Source: Pseudocercospora fijiensis CIRAD86
Taxonomy: Eukaryota; Ascomycota; Dothideomycetes; Mycosphaerellales; Mycosphaerellaceae
Direction: 5' to 3'
NCBI RefSeq assembly: GCF_000340215.1
Contig: NW_006921539.1
Location: 3,865,118-3,929,117 of the forward strand
Length of the DNA: 64,000 bases
The notes below the pieces were generated by a model that worked only from the letters and a program-made list of their open reading frames with translations, searched no databases and was not told where the DNA came from. The number at the start of each line of letters is the position of its first letter. The stretch's first letter is position 1. Below are positions 9,092-17,909 of this stretch, in pieces. The position numbers and the translations under genes were made by a program.

Positions 9092-11378
9092 TCACGCTGC
9101 AAACGTCCGCTTCTCAATCGCCACATCCACCGCTCTCTTCCCCCCAAGAATCCCAGTCGTAGCAATCACCAATTTCCTCCCACTTCCACTCTCCTCCAAC
9201 TGCCTACTCACCAACCTCAAAGCGGCAATCTCAGCATACGTTACACCTCCCAAATAAAACACAACCGTGGTCTTGGGACCCTCCTTACTTCCTCGCAGGA
9301 TCTTCCGCGCATGCGACGCATCTGCGTCGCTACCTTTTTGGGTCACGTCGACCGTGGCTCCCCGGATTCTCGACAAGGTATCCTCGAAACCTTTCCAGCC
9401 GGTGCCGGTAGGTCCAGGAACGGGGGCCTGTTGCTTACCGGGATTCACAAGGGTTTGGAGGTAGGATTTTTGGAGAATGCTCTGGACTAATCGGACGCTT
9501 AAAGGTGCGTAGCCGCTGAAGACGTAGGCTGTGTCTGTTGGATCGGCTTCTTGCACTTCGTCGGTCCAGAGTTGGAGAGTTTTGCGGATTGATGACCAGT
9601 CGGTGGATGTTTGGCCGAGGGATCCTGCTATGGGGTTTAAGTAGCCTCTGTGGGATTCTCGGGGAATGAGCAAGGACATTTTTTCGAGGTTGGTGAGGGT
9701 TAGGGTATGTTGGTAGCCATAGGCTTGGAGGATGTGGCGTTTGAAGGTGTCGAGGTCTCGTTGGCGGATGCCGTTGGTGAGACAGCTTTCGAGGCAGAGG
9801 AGCCGGAGGACGGTTGATAAAGGTGCATCTCGAGCGATGAGCTCTTCGATGTTCTCGTGTAGACTGCTCGGATCGGTTCCTGCGAGGAGGTTCTGTTGAA
9901 CTTCGAGCATGCGACCAAAGCTCTCGCTACGCGTCGTCTTCAGGATTTCTTCTGCCAAACTGGTATGGACCTTGAGGGCCGCAGATTCTGCTTGGTATGA
10001 TGGGAGCTTGGCAACAACATTCTTGAGATCTGCAACCGTTTGGTCTTTGTTGTGCATGCTTTCGCTATCCGAAGCCAAACGCCGCGCTATGCGATTCAAA
10101 GCTGGTCCAACGGTTGCGAAATTGGCATCGCGCAAATCTGGATACAGCTTATCGCTGGAGTCTAAAATGACCTTGCGCTTGGTAGCTGCGGTGGGCGTGG
10201 TAGTAGAGCCGGTCTGCTGTGATTGTGTCGCAGGTGCCCCGCCCAGTATTGAGGAGTCGACTTCGGTATTATTATTGCTGATTCCCCAGACTTCGTCCAC
10301 AAGACCTTCATACGTCAATTGCGTAGAGAGCACGGTGGGAAAATCTACATCGCGATCGATGATGATGAGATTCTCTATCAAAGCGCTCGGGGTGAGACCA
10401 AAGCCAGAAAGGTAGGTATTGCTGGGATCTGCCGATGCATTCACGTCTTCTTCTTGTCGCATGCGCTGGAGTAATTCCGCCAGTCGTTTAGCATTGTCGC
10501 CCTTGCCGAGAATCCTTGGAAAGAGACCATACTGTTTCTGCATCAGCATCAACGCCTTTGCAGACGCGAAGATGCTGGTGGGATCCTTTCTCAGGCTGAG
10601 ACTGCTGAAGGCGTCTTCGAGTTCTAGAGATAGTACGTCTGGCTCGAGAGGCACAAAGTTGAGCGCGAACTCGGTGATATTCGCCTCTCCCAAGACGCCA
10701 TGTTCCTCGAGAATCAGATTGCTGACGAGAGTCCGGCGTGGCACCCAGATTATGGTGAAAACATGGTCTATCTGACTTGTGCTTCGGACCAGCTTGATCT
10801 GCTCTGTTTCTGTTAGCTGGCATTCGAGACGCAAACAGGTAATGGAATGAATGTAAGCAAGTTTCAATGGCTCTCGACATGATCAGGACACGTGAGGCTT
10901 CAGAGCGAGCTTTTCATCTGATTAATCTTGGGATCAAGACTGAATACACAAAGTGGGTGCAATACATCTGCATACTCTACTTTAAGATCCCCTTGGCCTC
11001 GTGCGAGGTACTCGTGCAGGAAAAGGTGAATAATACATACCAGCTACCATGCGAATCTTCTTCGCATTCTCTCCTCGTACCATGAAAACGATATTTCGCT
11101 GGCTGGAGTCGACATTGTGGTTCTCGAGGAAGAAAGGCTTGTCAACGCCGTACTCCTGCAGAGTGCTGAACTTGACAATGAGGCCGATGGTGCCAGCCAA
11201 GGACTTCTCAATGACCAGATTCTTCTTGCCTCTCACCTGTAGCAGATGTGAGCATAGTGGTGCAAGATTTTGCGGGCAGATATCCGCGTACGGCTTCGAG
11301 CAGCAGTAGCAGCTCCCGGCGAGCCTTGTCGGTGATTTCCTGTGTGTTTATGGGCTTTGCGGCCGATTGTACGGCCAT
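9092..11378 (-). CDS. VPS33: Vps33, Sec1/Munc18 subunit of HOPS/CORVET
   Basis: Exons are 11378-11292, 11236-11041 and 10803-9092 (664 aa). Introns are 55 bp (GTACGC to CTACAG) and 237 bp (GTATGT, branch GCTAAC, AAACAG). The SM-family fold is evident: the N terminus MAVQSAAKPINTQEITDKAR, then VRGKKNLVIEKSLAGTIGLI and the domain-2 hallmark IIIDRDVDFPTVLSTQLTYE around residue 190. The C-terminal portion contains FYLGGVTYAEIAALR, diagnostic of Vps33/Sec1 proteins. Vps33 chaperones SNARE assembly at endosomes and vacuoles within the class C Vps core (family knowledge). The second splice must use the AACAG ending at 10804, giving MVAEQIKLVRS in frame; the next AG, four or five bases on, would break frame. 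It is divergent from the HisRS gene with only 212 bp between the ATGs. Confidence 0.93.
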
Positions 11379-11590
11379 GGCTACATCTTGTGTGGAGGTG
11401 TAGTTGTCACAAAGGATGGCAGAAGGCGGCGCTGGGAAAGTGTGTGCCTGGCGCGATTTTGGAGGAGGTCGCTGATTCGCCCGGCCCCCACTCCGCTCCG
11501 CTCTCTGCGACTGCCAAATGTTTCTGGACCAGTGCCTGACTGGCAGGGAGCATTCGACTCACACGTTGGCAACATCCACGCTCTTTTTGT
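11379..11590. promoter_or_regulatory. Shared divergent promoter, VPS33 / HTS1
   Basis: The 212 bp between the two start codons must hold both promoters and both 5' leaders. The stretch is GC-balanced with no clear TATA box. A compact bidirectional promoter for two housekeeping genes is inferred from arrangement alone. Confidence 0.5.
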
Positions 11591-13343
11591 ATGAAGCGCT
11601 TTCTGCACCTCTCCAGCGCTTTTGGACTACAACCACGTCCACGTACGATCCGACCTGCATTGACTTGTAGACCCTTTACCAGAGCAACCCAGCGCCGACA
11701 GACGGTCTTCCAAAAGTTCATTGAAATTGACGAGATGGGGAAAGAGAAGGAGAGCAAGAGCAGCTACCAGCTGAAAGTGCCCAAGGGTACGAAGGACTGG
11801 GACGGCAAGGATATGGTCATTCGCGACAAGATCTTCAGCACCATCACCGAAGTCTTCAAGCGTCACGGAGGAGTCACGATCGATACGTAGGTGCAGTATG
11901 AGATATGGTCTTGTGCATGTTATACACTAACAGCGTTACTGTAGACCCGTTTTCGAGCTTAAAGAAATCCTTGCCGGCAAGTATGGCGAAGACAGCAAAC
12001 TCATCTACGATCTCGCAGACCAGGGCGGCGAGCTCTGCTCATTACGATACGACCTCACAGTACCATTTGCACGATGGCTGGCCATGAACTCAAGCGTGCA
12101 AAGCATAAAGAGATATCACATCGCAAAGGTATATCGAAGAGATCAGCCCGCCATGACCAAAGGCCGAATGCGAGAATTTTACCAGTGCGACTTCGATATT
12201 GCAGGAACCTACGACCTAATGCTTCCCGACGCCGAGATCATCAATATTCAGGTGGAGGTCTTCGAGGCGCTAGGATGGAGTGGACAGTACACAATTAAAA
12301 TCAACCACCGCAAGATCTTGGACGGCATCTTCCAGGTCTGTGGTGTGCCGGAGGAGAAGATTCGCACGATTTCGTCAGCAGTCGACAAGCTTGACAAGTC
12401 ACCGTGGTCAGAAGTCCGCAGAGAAATGACGGAAGAGAAGGGTTTAGATCCGGAGATCGCGGATCGGATAGGAGAATATGTTGTGCTGAAGGGAGGCGAG
12501 GAGCTGCTGGCCAAGCTCCAAGCCGATGCGAAGCTCTCCGCCAACGAGTCAGCTAAGAAGGGTCTGGAAGATATGGCATTGCTCTTCGACTACCTCAAGA
12601 TCTACGAATGCATGGACAGGATCTCATTTGACATGTCATTAGCTCGAGGCCTTGACTACTACACTGGTGTCATCTACGAGGTCGTCACCGAAGGCTCTGC
12701 ACCTCAAACATCCGAAGGCCAAGCAATTAAGCAGCAAGGCAAGGGAGAATCAAAGCCCAAGAAGGGAGCTTCAAACGTCGATGGCGAGGAGGATAGATCG
12801 AATGACCCTACTGTCGGCGTTGGATCGGTCGCCGCAGGTGGCCGGTATGATAATCTGGTCAACATGTTCAGCGGCAAAGGCCAGATTCCTTGCGTCGGTA
12901 TATCTTTCGGTGTGGAGCGTATCTTCAGCATAACCAAGCAGAGACTCGCCCAAGATGCTGCATCAGCCCCAATACGCACTAACGAGGTCGACGTATACGT
13001 GATGGCGTTCGGCAGTGGCCTTTTGAAGGAACGTATGGCAGTTGCAAAGCGACTGTGGAAAGCTAGCATCAAGGCAGAGTTCAGTTGGAAAGCCAAACCC
13101 AAACTGCCGCAGCAATTCAAGGCTGCCGAGCAGAACGGCGTCCCTTTGGCAGTGATTCTTGGCGAGGACGAACTCAAGGACAACAAATGTAAGCTCAAGG
13201 TGAACGGCCTTCCAGATGATCACCCAGAGAAGAGCGGTGTGCTCATCGACATGGCCAACCTTGAGGAGGAAGTCACGCGGAAGATTGCCGAGCTCAACGG
13301 CGCCGCGAAAATTACGAACGGCGTGAGTGCTGTGTCTCTATAG
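11591..13343 (+). CDS. HTS1: Histidyl-tRNA synthetase, cytosolic and mitochondrial
   Basis: Exons are 11591-11886 and 11945-13343, with a 58-bp intron (GTAGGT, branch CTAAC, CTGTAG); the protein is 564 aa. It charges tRNA-His with histidine. Class II signatures are present: motif 2 ([13 protein letters not shown], then [10 protein letters not shown]), the HisA block RGLDYYTG, and motif 3 (GGRYDNL followed by [12 protein letters not shown]). The anticodon-binding domain is C-terminal. A Lys-rich linker interrupts the catalytic domain after the HisA block (about residues 375-405), as in fungal HisRS. Residues 1-48 are Arg/Ser-rich without acidic residues until their end, like a mitochondrial presequence. 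An in-frame ATG at 11735 (Met49, [20 protein letters not shown]) would start a cytosolic form, as in yeast HTS1. Confidence 0.94.
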
Positions 13344-14505
13344 AAATGATGCGATAGATACCCGCTTACAATTTGCATGACTAGCCACGTGTCCGTCTCT
13401 TGTCTTACTTCCGCTTTAGCAAACGATGAAGGAACTATGTGCACCCGCATCGCTCTGACAATTCTCAAGCTAGCGTGCACGATGAGCCGAACGTGAAGAT
13501 GAAGATGTATGTGGGAGTGACGGCGTTCGACAATGAGGAGGAGGCGGCTTTCACATGTCGGGGCTTGGCCCGCCGTCACTTTTGTCGGCGTATTTGTATT
13601 TGCAGCCACGGCCTGCTGAAGCTCGGATCTACAAATCTCGTGTGTCTGTGTCCTGGCGACTTTGACTCGGATGTCGAAAACACTTCTCAGGCCGTCCTAC
13701 AGTCACGATGGCTGCGGGTAATTTTTTGACACTGAGATTCAGCATTGGAGATCCATGCTGACCTCGACGAAGAAGCAAATACACCGCTTCGACTAAAAGC
13801 TTACCTGCCTCGACTCGACCCTTACCCTTACCAATGTCCCGAGTGCAGATGCGGTCGAGGAGGGAGTTCGCCTTCAGTCCTTCAGCAGAGAGAGAGGAGA
13901 GGGGGAGGTGGGTTATTGATAGGATCGAAGACAGTGATCGCGAACTTGGCGCCGGACTATTGCTATTTGCAATTTCTGAATCTTGAATGGCTATAGAGTC
14001 GATAGGTACTGTGCTTTCCTTTTATACGGTTATTGTTATTCTAGGTATTAAATGCCCGATCGATGAGGACAAGTTGGTGGATTTTGGATTGGGGTTATAA
14101 ATGCACTGTAGTTAGAGAGAACCTTGAAAATGTTACGACTAAATAAGGTACGTAGTAAGTGTCGTAAGTTTAGTATTACTAGGCGGGGGAGGGGGGTCTA
14201 TATAGTACTTTCGATGTTTAAGGCGTAATAAAGCGAGCCTTGAAATACATATAGCAGATAGAAGAAAGAAAGGTAAAATAAATAAAATAAACCGTATATT
14301 TCCCTCGTCTTCAAAGACGAAAATATATATATATATATATATCTCCCTATAGAAATTTTCCCAGCAACCAGCCACCTAGTATATCACACAATCCATCTCT
14401 ACAAATCAAATCACCTGTACCATTCCATTACACCAAACACCATCATATATCATTACTAACCTACCTTAACCATTCCACCTTCTCCCTCCATCCCCTTCCC
14501 ATAAC
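13344..14505. other. Intergenic, 3' of HTS1, with AT-rich part and (AT)n
   Basis: Convergent with the small acylated-protein gene. From about 14030 the sequence becomes AT-rich and TpA-rich, and an (AT)n tract sits at 14322-14342. The change in composition could mark a small RIP-affected repeat relic, but no element was identified. ORFs here are short and unconvincing. Confidence 0.35.
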
Positions 14506-14814
14506 TCACACCTTCTCATCCCAATCCATAACACTAGTATTAGGACTCTCCCACCGATCCGCCGTCTTGTTATGCGGCCAACTCGAACTCCGCTTCCTTC
14601 TCCCTCCTCCATGACCCCAATTGAGCGCCGCAGCACAAGGTCGATGGACGAAAAGTTCGTGTCGAAGTTCCGTGACGCTGTCTTTTACGAATTTGGGACT
14701 TGCCGGGTGGTGGTCGGGGATGACGAGTTCGGGCATTGTGGTGGGGGATTTGTGGAAGAGGTCGTCGGATGAGTAGAAGGATGGACGTTTGCGGGTGGAG
14801 AGGCAGATGCCCAT
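14506..14814 (-). CDS. Small hypothetical protein with N-myristoylation signal
   Basis: This single-exon ORF of 102 aa matches no family I recognise. Its N terminus, MGICLSTRKRPS, fits the N-myristoyltransferase consensus: Gly2, a permitted residue at 3, Ser at position 6. Cys4 could be palmitoylated and basic residues follow, the usual layout for a dually acylated membrane-tethered protein. The rest is polar, without hydrophobic segments, and ends acidic (SVMDWDEKV). The ATG at 14814 is the first in the frame, and Gly2 and Cys4 both depend on it. Whether it is expressed is unknown; the coding call rests on the N-terminal signal and on its position between genes on both sides. Confidence 0.5.
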   Translation of the reverse strand: MGICLSTRKRPSFYSSDDLFHKSPTTMPELVIPDHHPASPKFVKDSVTELRHELFVHRPCAAALNWGHGGGRRKRSSSWPHNKTADRWESPNTSVMDWDEKV

Positions 14815-16062
14815 CTTTGCTGGGATGGAGGATGGTAAGATGGTGGGGTTTGGCGGAAGATAATGGTGGTGTTGATCTTTGTGGTTGATTGTATGCAGAT
14901 CTTGCTGGAGTCTGACGTTGATGCGCGTGTTCCAAGCTTCTCGTATTCACTGCTGCTGCTGCTGCTGCGTATGCATGGCAGATGTGGTTGTCTCAGATAT
15001 GTGGTGGTTGGAGAGGTCTCGCAGCTTATGACTGAACGCGTCTCGCCTCCTTAATGTCAATGTTGTTGCTGATGATAGAGCCTCGAAGTGCAGGTGGTGC
15101 GTTGGTCCAAGTTCGATGTCAATGGTGTTCATCAATGCGTCAAGGCACAGACAGTCTCCTTCCATGGTATGTAACTGTATGTAGAGCCATTTCCTGGTTA
15201 TTGAGCCAATTAGCAGAGTCGCGTCGGCACAAACTCACGAACTACTCCTGATCTGTGTTCGGCAAGAGCAACATTGGTCGGCTCTCCCACTTTCGCAGGG
15301 CGAGATCGTGAACCTTCCCTGCATGCGGTCCGAAAGTTCCCAGAACCAGGCTACTGGCAAGGATCAGCTATTTAGGCGGCTGGTGCATGGGTTCTGATCC
15401 CAGGACCAAGAGGTTGGAATCCCGTCCTTGTCAAGTGTCGATTGGTTGTGTTGCGGAAGGTACGAGATCTGCTGGGTAGGGAAGGGTGGCGCGAGTTCGT
15501 TCACTTTTTTGCGTTACTTGCGTTATGCCATCTGAAACACAGGCCAGAAACAGTTCTGCGGCCAGTGTTCCGCGCAATCACAGGAGAACTTTATGCGCTA
15601 CAGTGCATGTCAATTCGTCATATCGACCAGCACGACGAGAAAAAAAAAAGACGGATGAAAATCCGAGCCGTTTGCTGACAGGCTGTGCCGCAAAGGCAGG
15701 CAGGCATGATTTCATCCGACCCTTGTACCCGAAGATAGAACTCCAACGAAGCCCGCTTGTCGTCGCTGGTAACTTAGAATAGCCTCTCCAACAAGGGTGG
15801 GAGTCCAGTGACGCTCACGTTGCGCCTGCAATTGCTGCCAGGCCCCGCCCGATGACCCAAGATCGCTTCGATCGCGGGGATGGACGGCTCAAAGTTATTG
15901 TAGAATGCACACTCTAGGTACTACCCAGAAGAAAGGCACTGGTGACTCGAGACTGTTGACGATGACTGTGTCTGCATCTCGCGCGCTGCATGTTACGGCT
16001 TCAATGCTGCTCTTGCACTGCAGCGCTGATGGAATATTCGCTCGAGCCGTCACATGCTACCC
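14815..16062. other. Intergenic region with short (CTG)n tract
   Basis: This is the 5' flank of the small minus-strand gene and 3' flank of the 191-aa gene. A (CTG)n run of about six units lies at 14950-14967. Around 15395-15420 there is a weak likeness to a tRNA T-arm that does not fold into a tRNA. Nothing else was recognised. Confidence 0.35.
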
Positions 16063-16638
16063 TCAGCCACCTGCTCCAGTTTGGAAGGTGTCGACGCCTC
16101 GCATCGTTGTATTCTCACAGCAGACCCATCGTCTTCTTGGCTTCTTCCACGTCAGTACGCTGACGACCATCCTGTCAAACTGTACCGGCCAACCAGTAAC
16201 CTTCATGAGGATGTACACTGTAGCCTGGCCATTCTCTTCGTCGACATCTGCTTCGGTGCTCAGCACACTCTTCTGCCAGCCAGGGTTGGTCTTTGTCCAG
16301 AGTGACACCAGAGTTACGTAGTCGGTCCAGGAGGAGATGAGCGCATTGTCAAAGCGGGCATGGAAGGAAGGTGAGATGTACTTGGCACTGAGATGGTCCA
16401 ATGCTACCCATTGGCCATTCTGAATGGCATTTTCGAAGGCGCTGGATATGCGCTCAAGTTCCTGCTTGACGGTCTCCTTCTGCTCGGCTTCGGGGGTGGA
16501 GCTACTATCAGGAGAGCAGCTAGAAGGGGTGGAAGGCGAGGCAATTGAGGCGGGTGCGGGTGCGGGTGCGGGCTGGAGAGCGTATGTCCTTTCGGGAAGT
16601 AGGATGTCGAGAGAGGACGAAGGTGGAGGTGAGCTCAT
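16063..16638 (-). CDS. Hypothetical protein, possibly NTF2/SnoaL-like fold
   Basis: The product is a 191-aa single-exon protein. Residues 1-60 are low-complexity (Ser/Pro runs and an Ala-Pro repeat coded by GCGGGT units near 16555). The remainder looks like one small alpha+beta domain: a helix (ELERISSAFENAIQNGQW), then SAKYISPSFHARF, and three strand-like segments including GQATVYILMKVTGWP and MVVSVLTWK. That order, with a late WK/R strand, recalls SnoaL/NTF2-like proteins, but no diagnostic residue can be named, so the fold is a guess. I chose the start MSSPPP at 16638; an in-frame extension to 16683 is possible. The ordered C-terminal half with no stops argues for a real gene. Confidence 0.55.
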   Translation of the reverse strand: MSSPPPSSSLDILLPERTYALQPAPAPAPASIASPSTPSSCSPDSSSTPEAEQKETVKQELERISSAFENAIQNGQWVALDHLSAKYISPSFHARFDNALISSWTDYVTLVSLWTKTNPGWQKSVLSTEADVDEENGQATVYILMKVTGWPVQFDRMVVSVLTWKKPRRRWVCCENTTMRGVDTFQTGAGG

Positions 16639-17804
16639 GTTTCGAACTTCGAAGGTCGGGTTTAAGCTTCCGACCAGCTGCAAAGGCGACTACGGCGAGG
16701 ATTCGCAGATGGTCAATATCATAGTTGAAGGTGGTCAATTAGCGTGCGTGCGTGCGTGTACAGTATTGAATGGCATATTCGGGAGTGACACAGGAATCCA
16801 TTGACAAAAGCCGGAGAGCGATACAGTAAGTGTGAGATGCTCGGTGTCGCCACTACTTGTTGACTAGTGATGTATGGCGTGCGTGGTGGTGGAGCAAGTG
16901 AGCAGCCATTGATGATGGAAGAGGTAGAAAGGGGTCAATCCTCCATACACTGGCGGGACAGCGAATACGCTTCAAAGAGCCACGTCATGAGCATATGAGC
17001 AGGCTCCGAGAGCACTTCCAAGACGCTCGTGGCGACGCTGCTGATGAGTGCTGGTCCCGTTGATGACGGGCGTGGGGCCAGCGTCGGAGTCAGGGTCAAA
17101 TAGTGCTGGTGGCAGTGGTAGGCCAACAGCCCCTTCTCGAGGTCCCCGTCCATGTTCGTGCGTTGGTGGTATGGTGGCATGCAGCAGAGGGAGGAGTTGG
17201 AGCGCATCTGTCAAATATATATGAGATGCCTCGGTGTCGGCGAGAATGATGATATTGGCAGCAAGGGAGATGCTGGTAAGTATTCTAAAGCCAGATGTCG
17301 GCCTCCCATACATCACGTCTTCAAAGCACAACACTCGTCATATGAATTTTGACGTGCTTAGAATGTGTGAGGGGGCTTTCTGCAGTGCGCAACTGATCTC
17401 CCCAATGCCAGAAAGGACGGCATCGAAGCAGGCCTATCGTATCCTGACTGTGATGTGGCCATCACGACAATCTGCTAGCCACACGGCCACGGCCAGCGTG
17501 TAGAGGTGACCGAGAAGGCGCAAGCGCACGACCTCAACGGTATGGCAGATTAATATACATATAGTGGAAGAAAGGGAGAAGACGTGAAAACGACGAAGCC
17601 CGGTATACAGGTTTAAGCTTTTTCCAATTCGTGCCTGAGCGTGCCTGACGTCGATCCTGACTCCGACTCCTCTGCAAGCCAAGCCGATTCCAATGCTTGA
17701 AAGGAAAGGCAAAAGTTCGACTCATTTGATGACAACGACTCTGCAACCCTCCTTGTCCCATCCCGGCCCGCAGACTCACAGCACCAGCACAGTCACTCCT
17801 TTGA
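16639..17804. other. Intergenic region upstream of VAS1
   Basis: The 5' flank shared by the minus-strand 191-aa gene and ValRS. A (GCGT)n tract lies at 16742-16759. A short ORF begins at the ATG 17729 and ends at TGA 17816-17818 in a different frame from ValRS; if the transcript includes it, it would be an upstream ORF. No other gene is supported. Confidence 0.4.
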
Positions 17805-17909
17805 GTCAAATGCCCTGAGAGAGCAGCCTTCAACACGATTTCCAGAGCGCTCTTCCGGCGCGCGCTCTGTGTAAGAACAACCCATCGCACTTTCTGTACC
17901 ACTGTGACG
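17805..17909 (+). other. In-frame presequence-like extension upstream of the ValRS ATG
   Basis: The ValRS frame is open for 35 codons between the TGA at 17802-17804 and the first ATG at 17910, with no AUG among them. The conceptual peptide is rich in Arg, Ala, Thr and Leu with a single acidic residue; its core reads ISRALFRRALCVRTTHRTFC. This is what a mitochondrial targeting sequence looks like. An ACG codon at 17835 has A at -3. The segment could be translated from a non-AUG start or be the 3' part of an unseen upstream exon. Translation is inferred. Confidence 0.5.

Noticed and set aside
10488..10880. 130-codon ORF antisense frame near the VPS33 second intron
   Set aside because: Out of frame with the continuous Vps33 match; the spliced model explains the region.
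15395..15420. tRNA T-arm-like string (GAGGTTGGAATCCC)
   Set aside because: The invariant GGTTCGA is not matched and no acceptor, D-arm or anticodon stem could be paired around it.
16935..17334. Minus-strand ORFs upstream of VAS1
   Set aside because: Two overlapping frames, neither with a domain or a good start; composition not coding-like.
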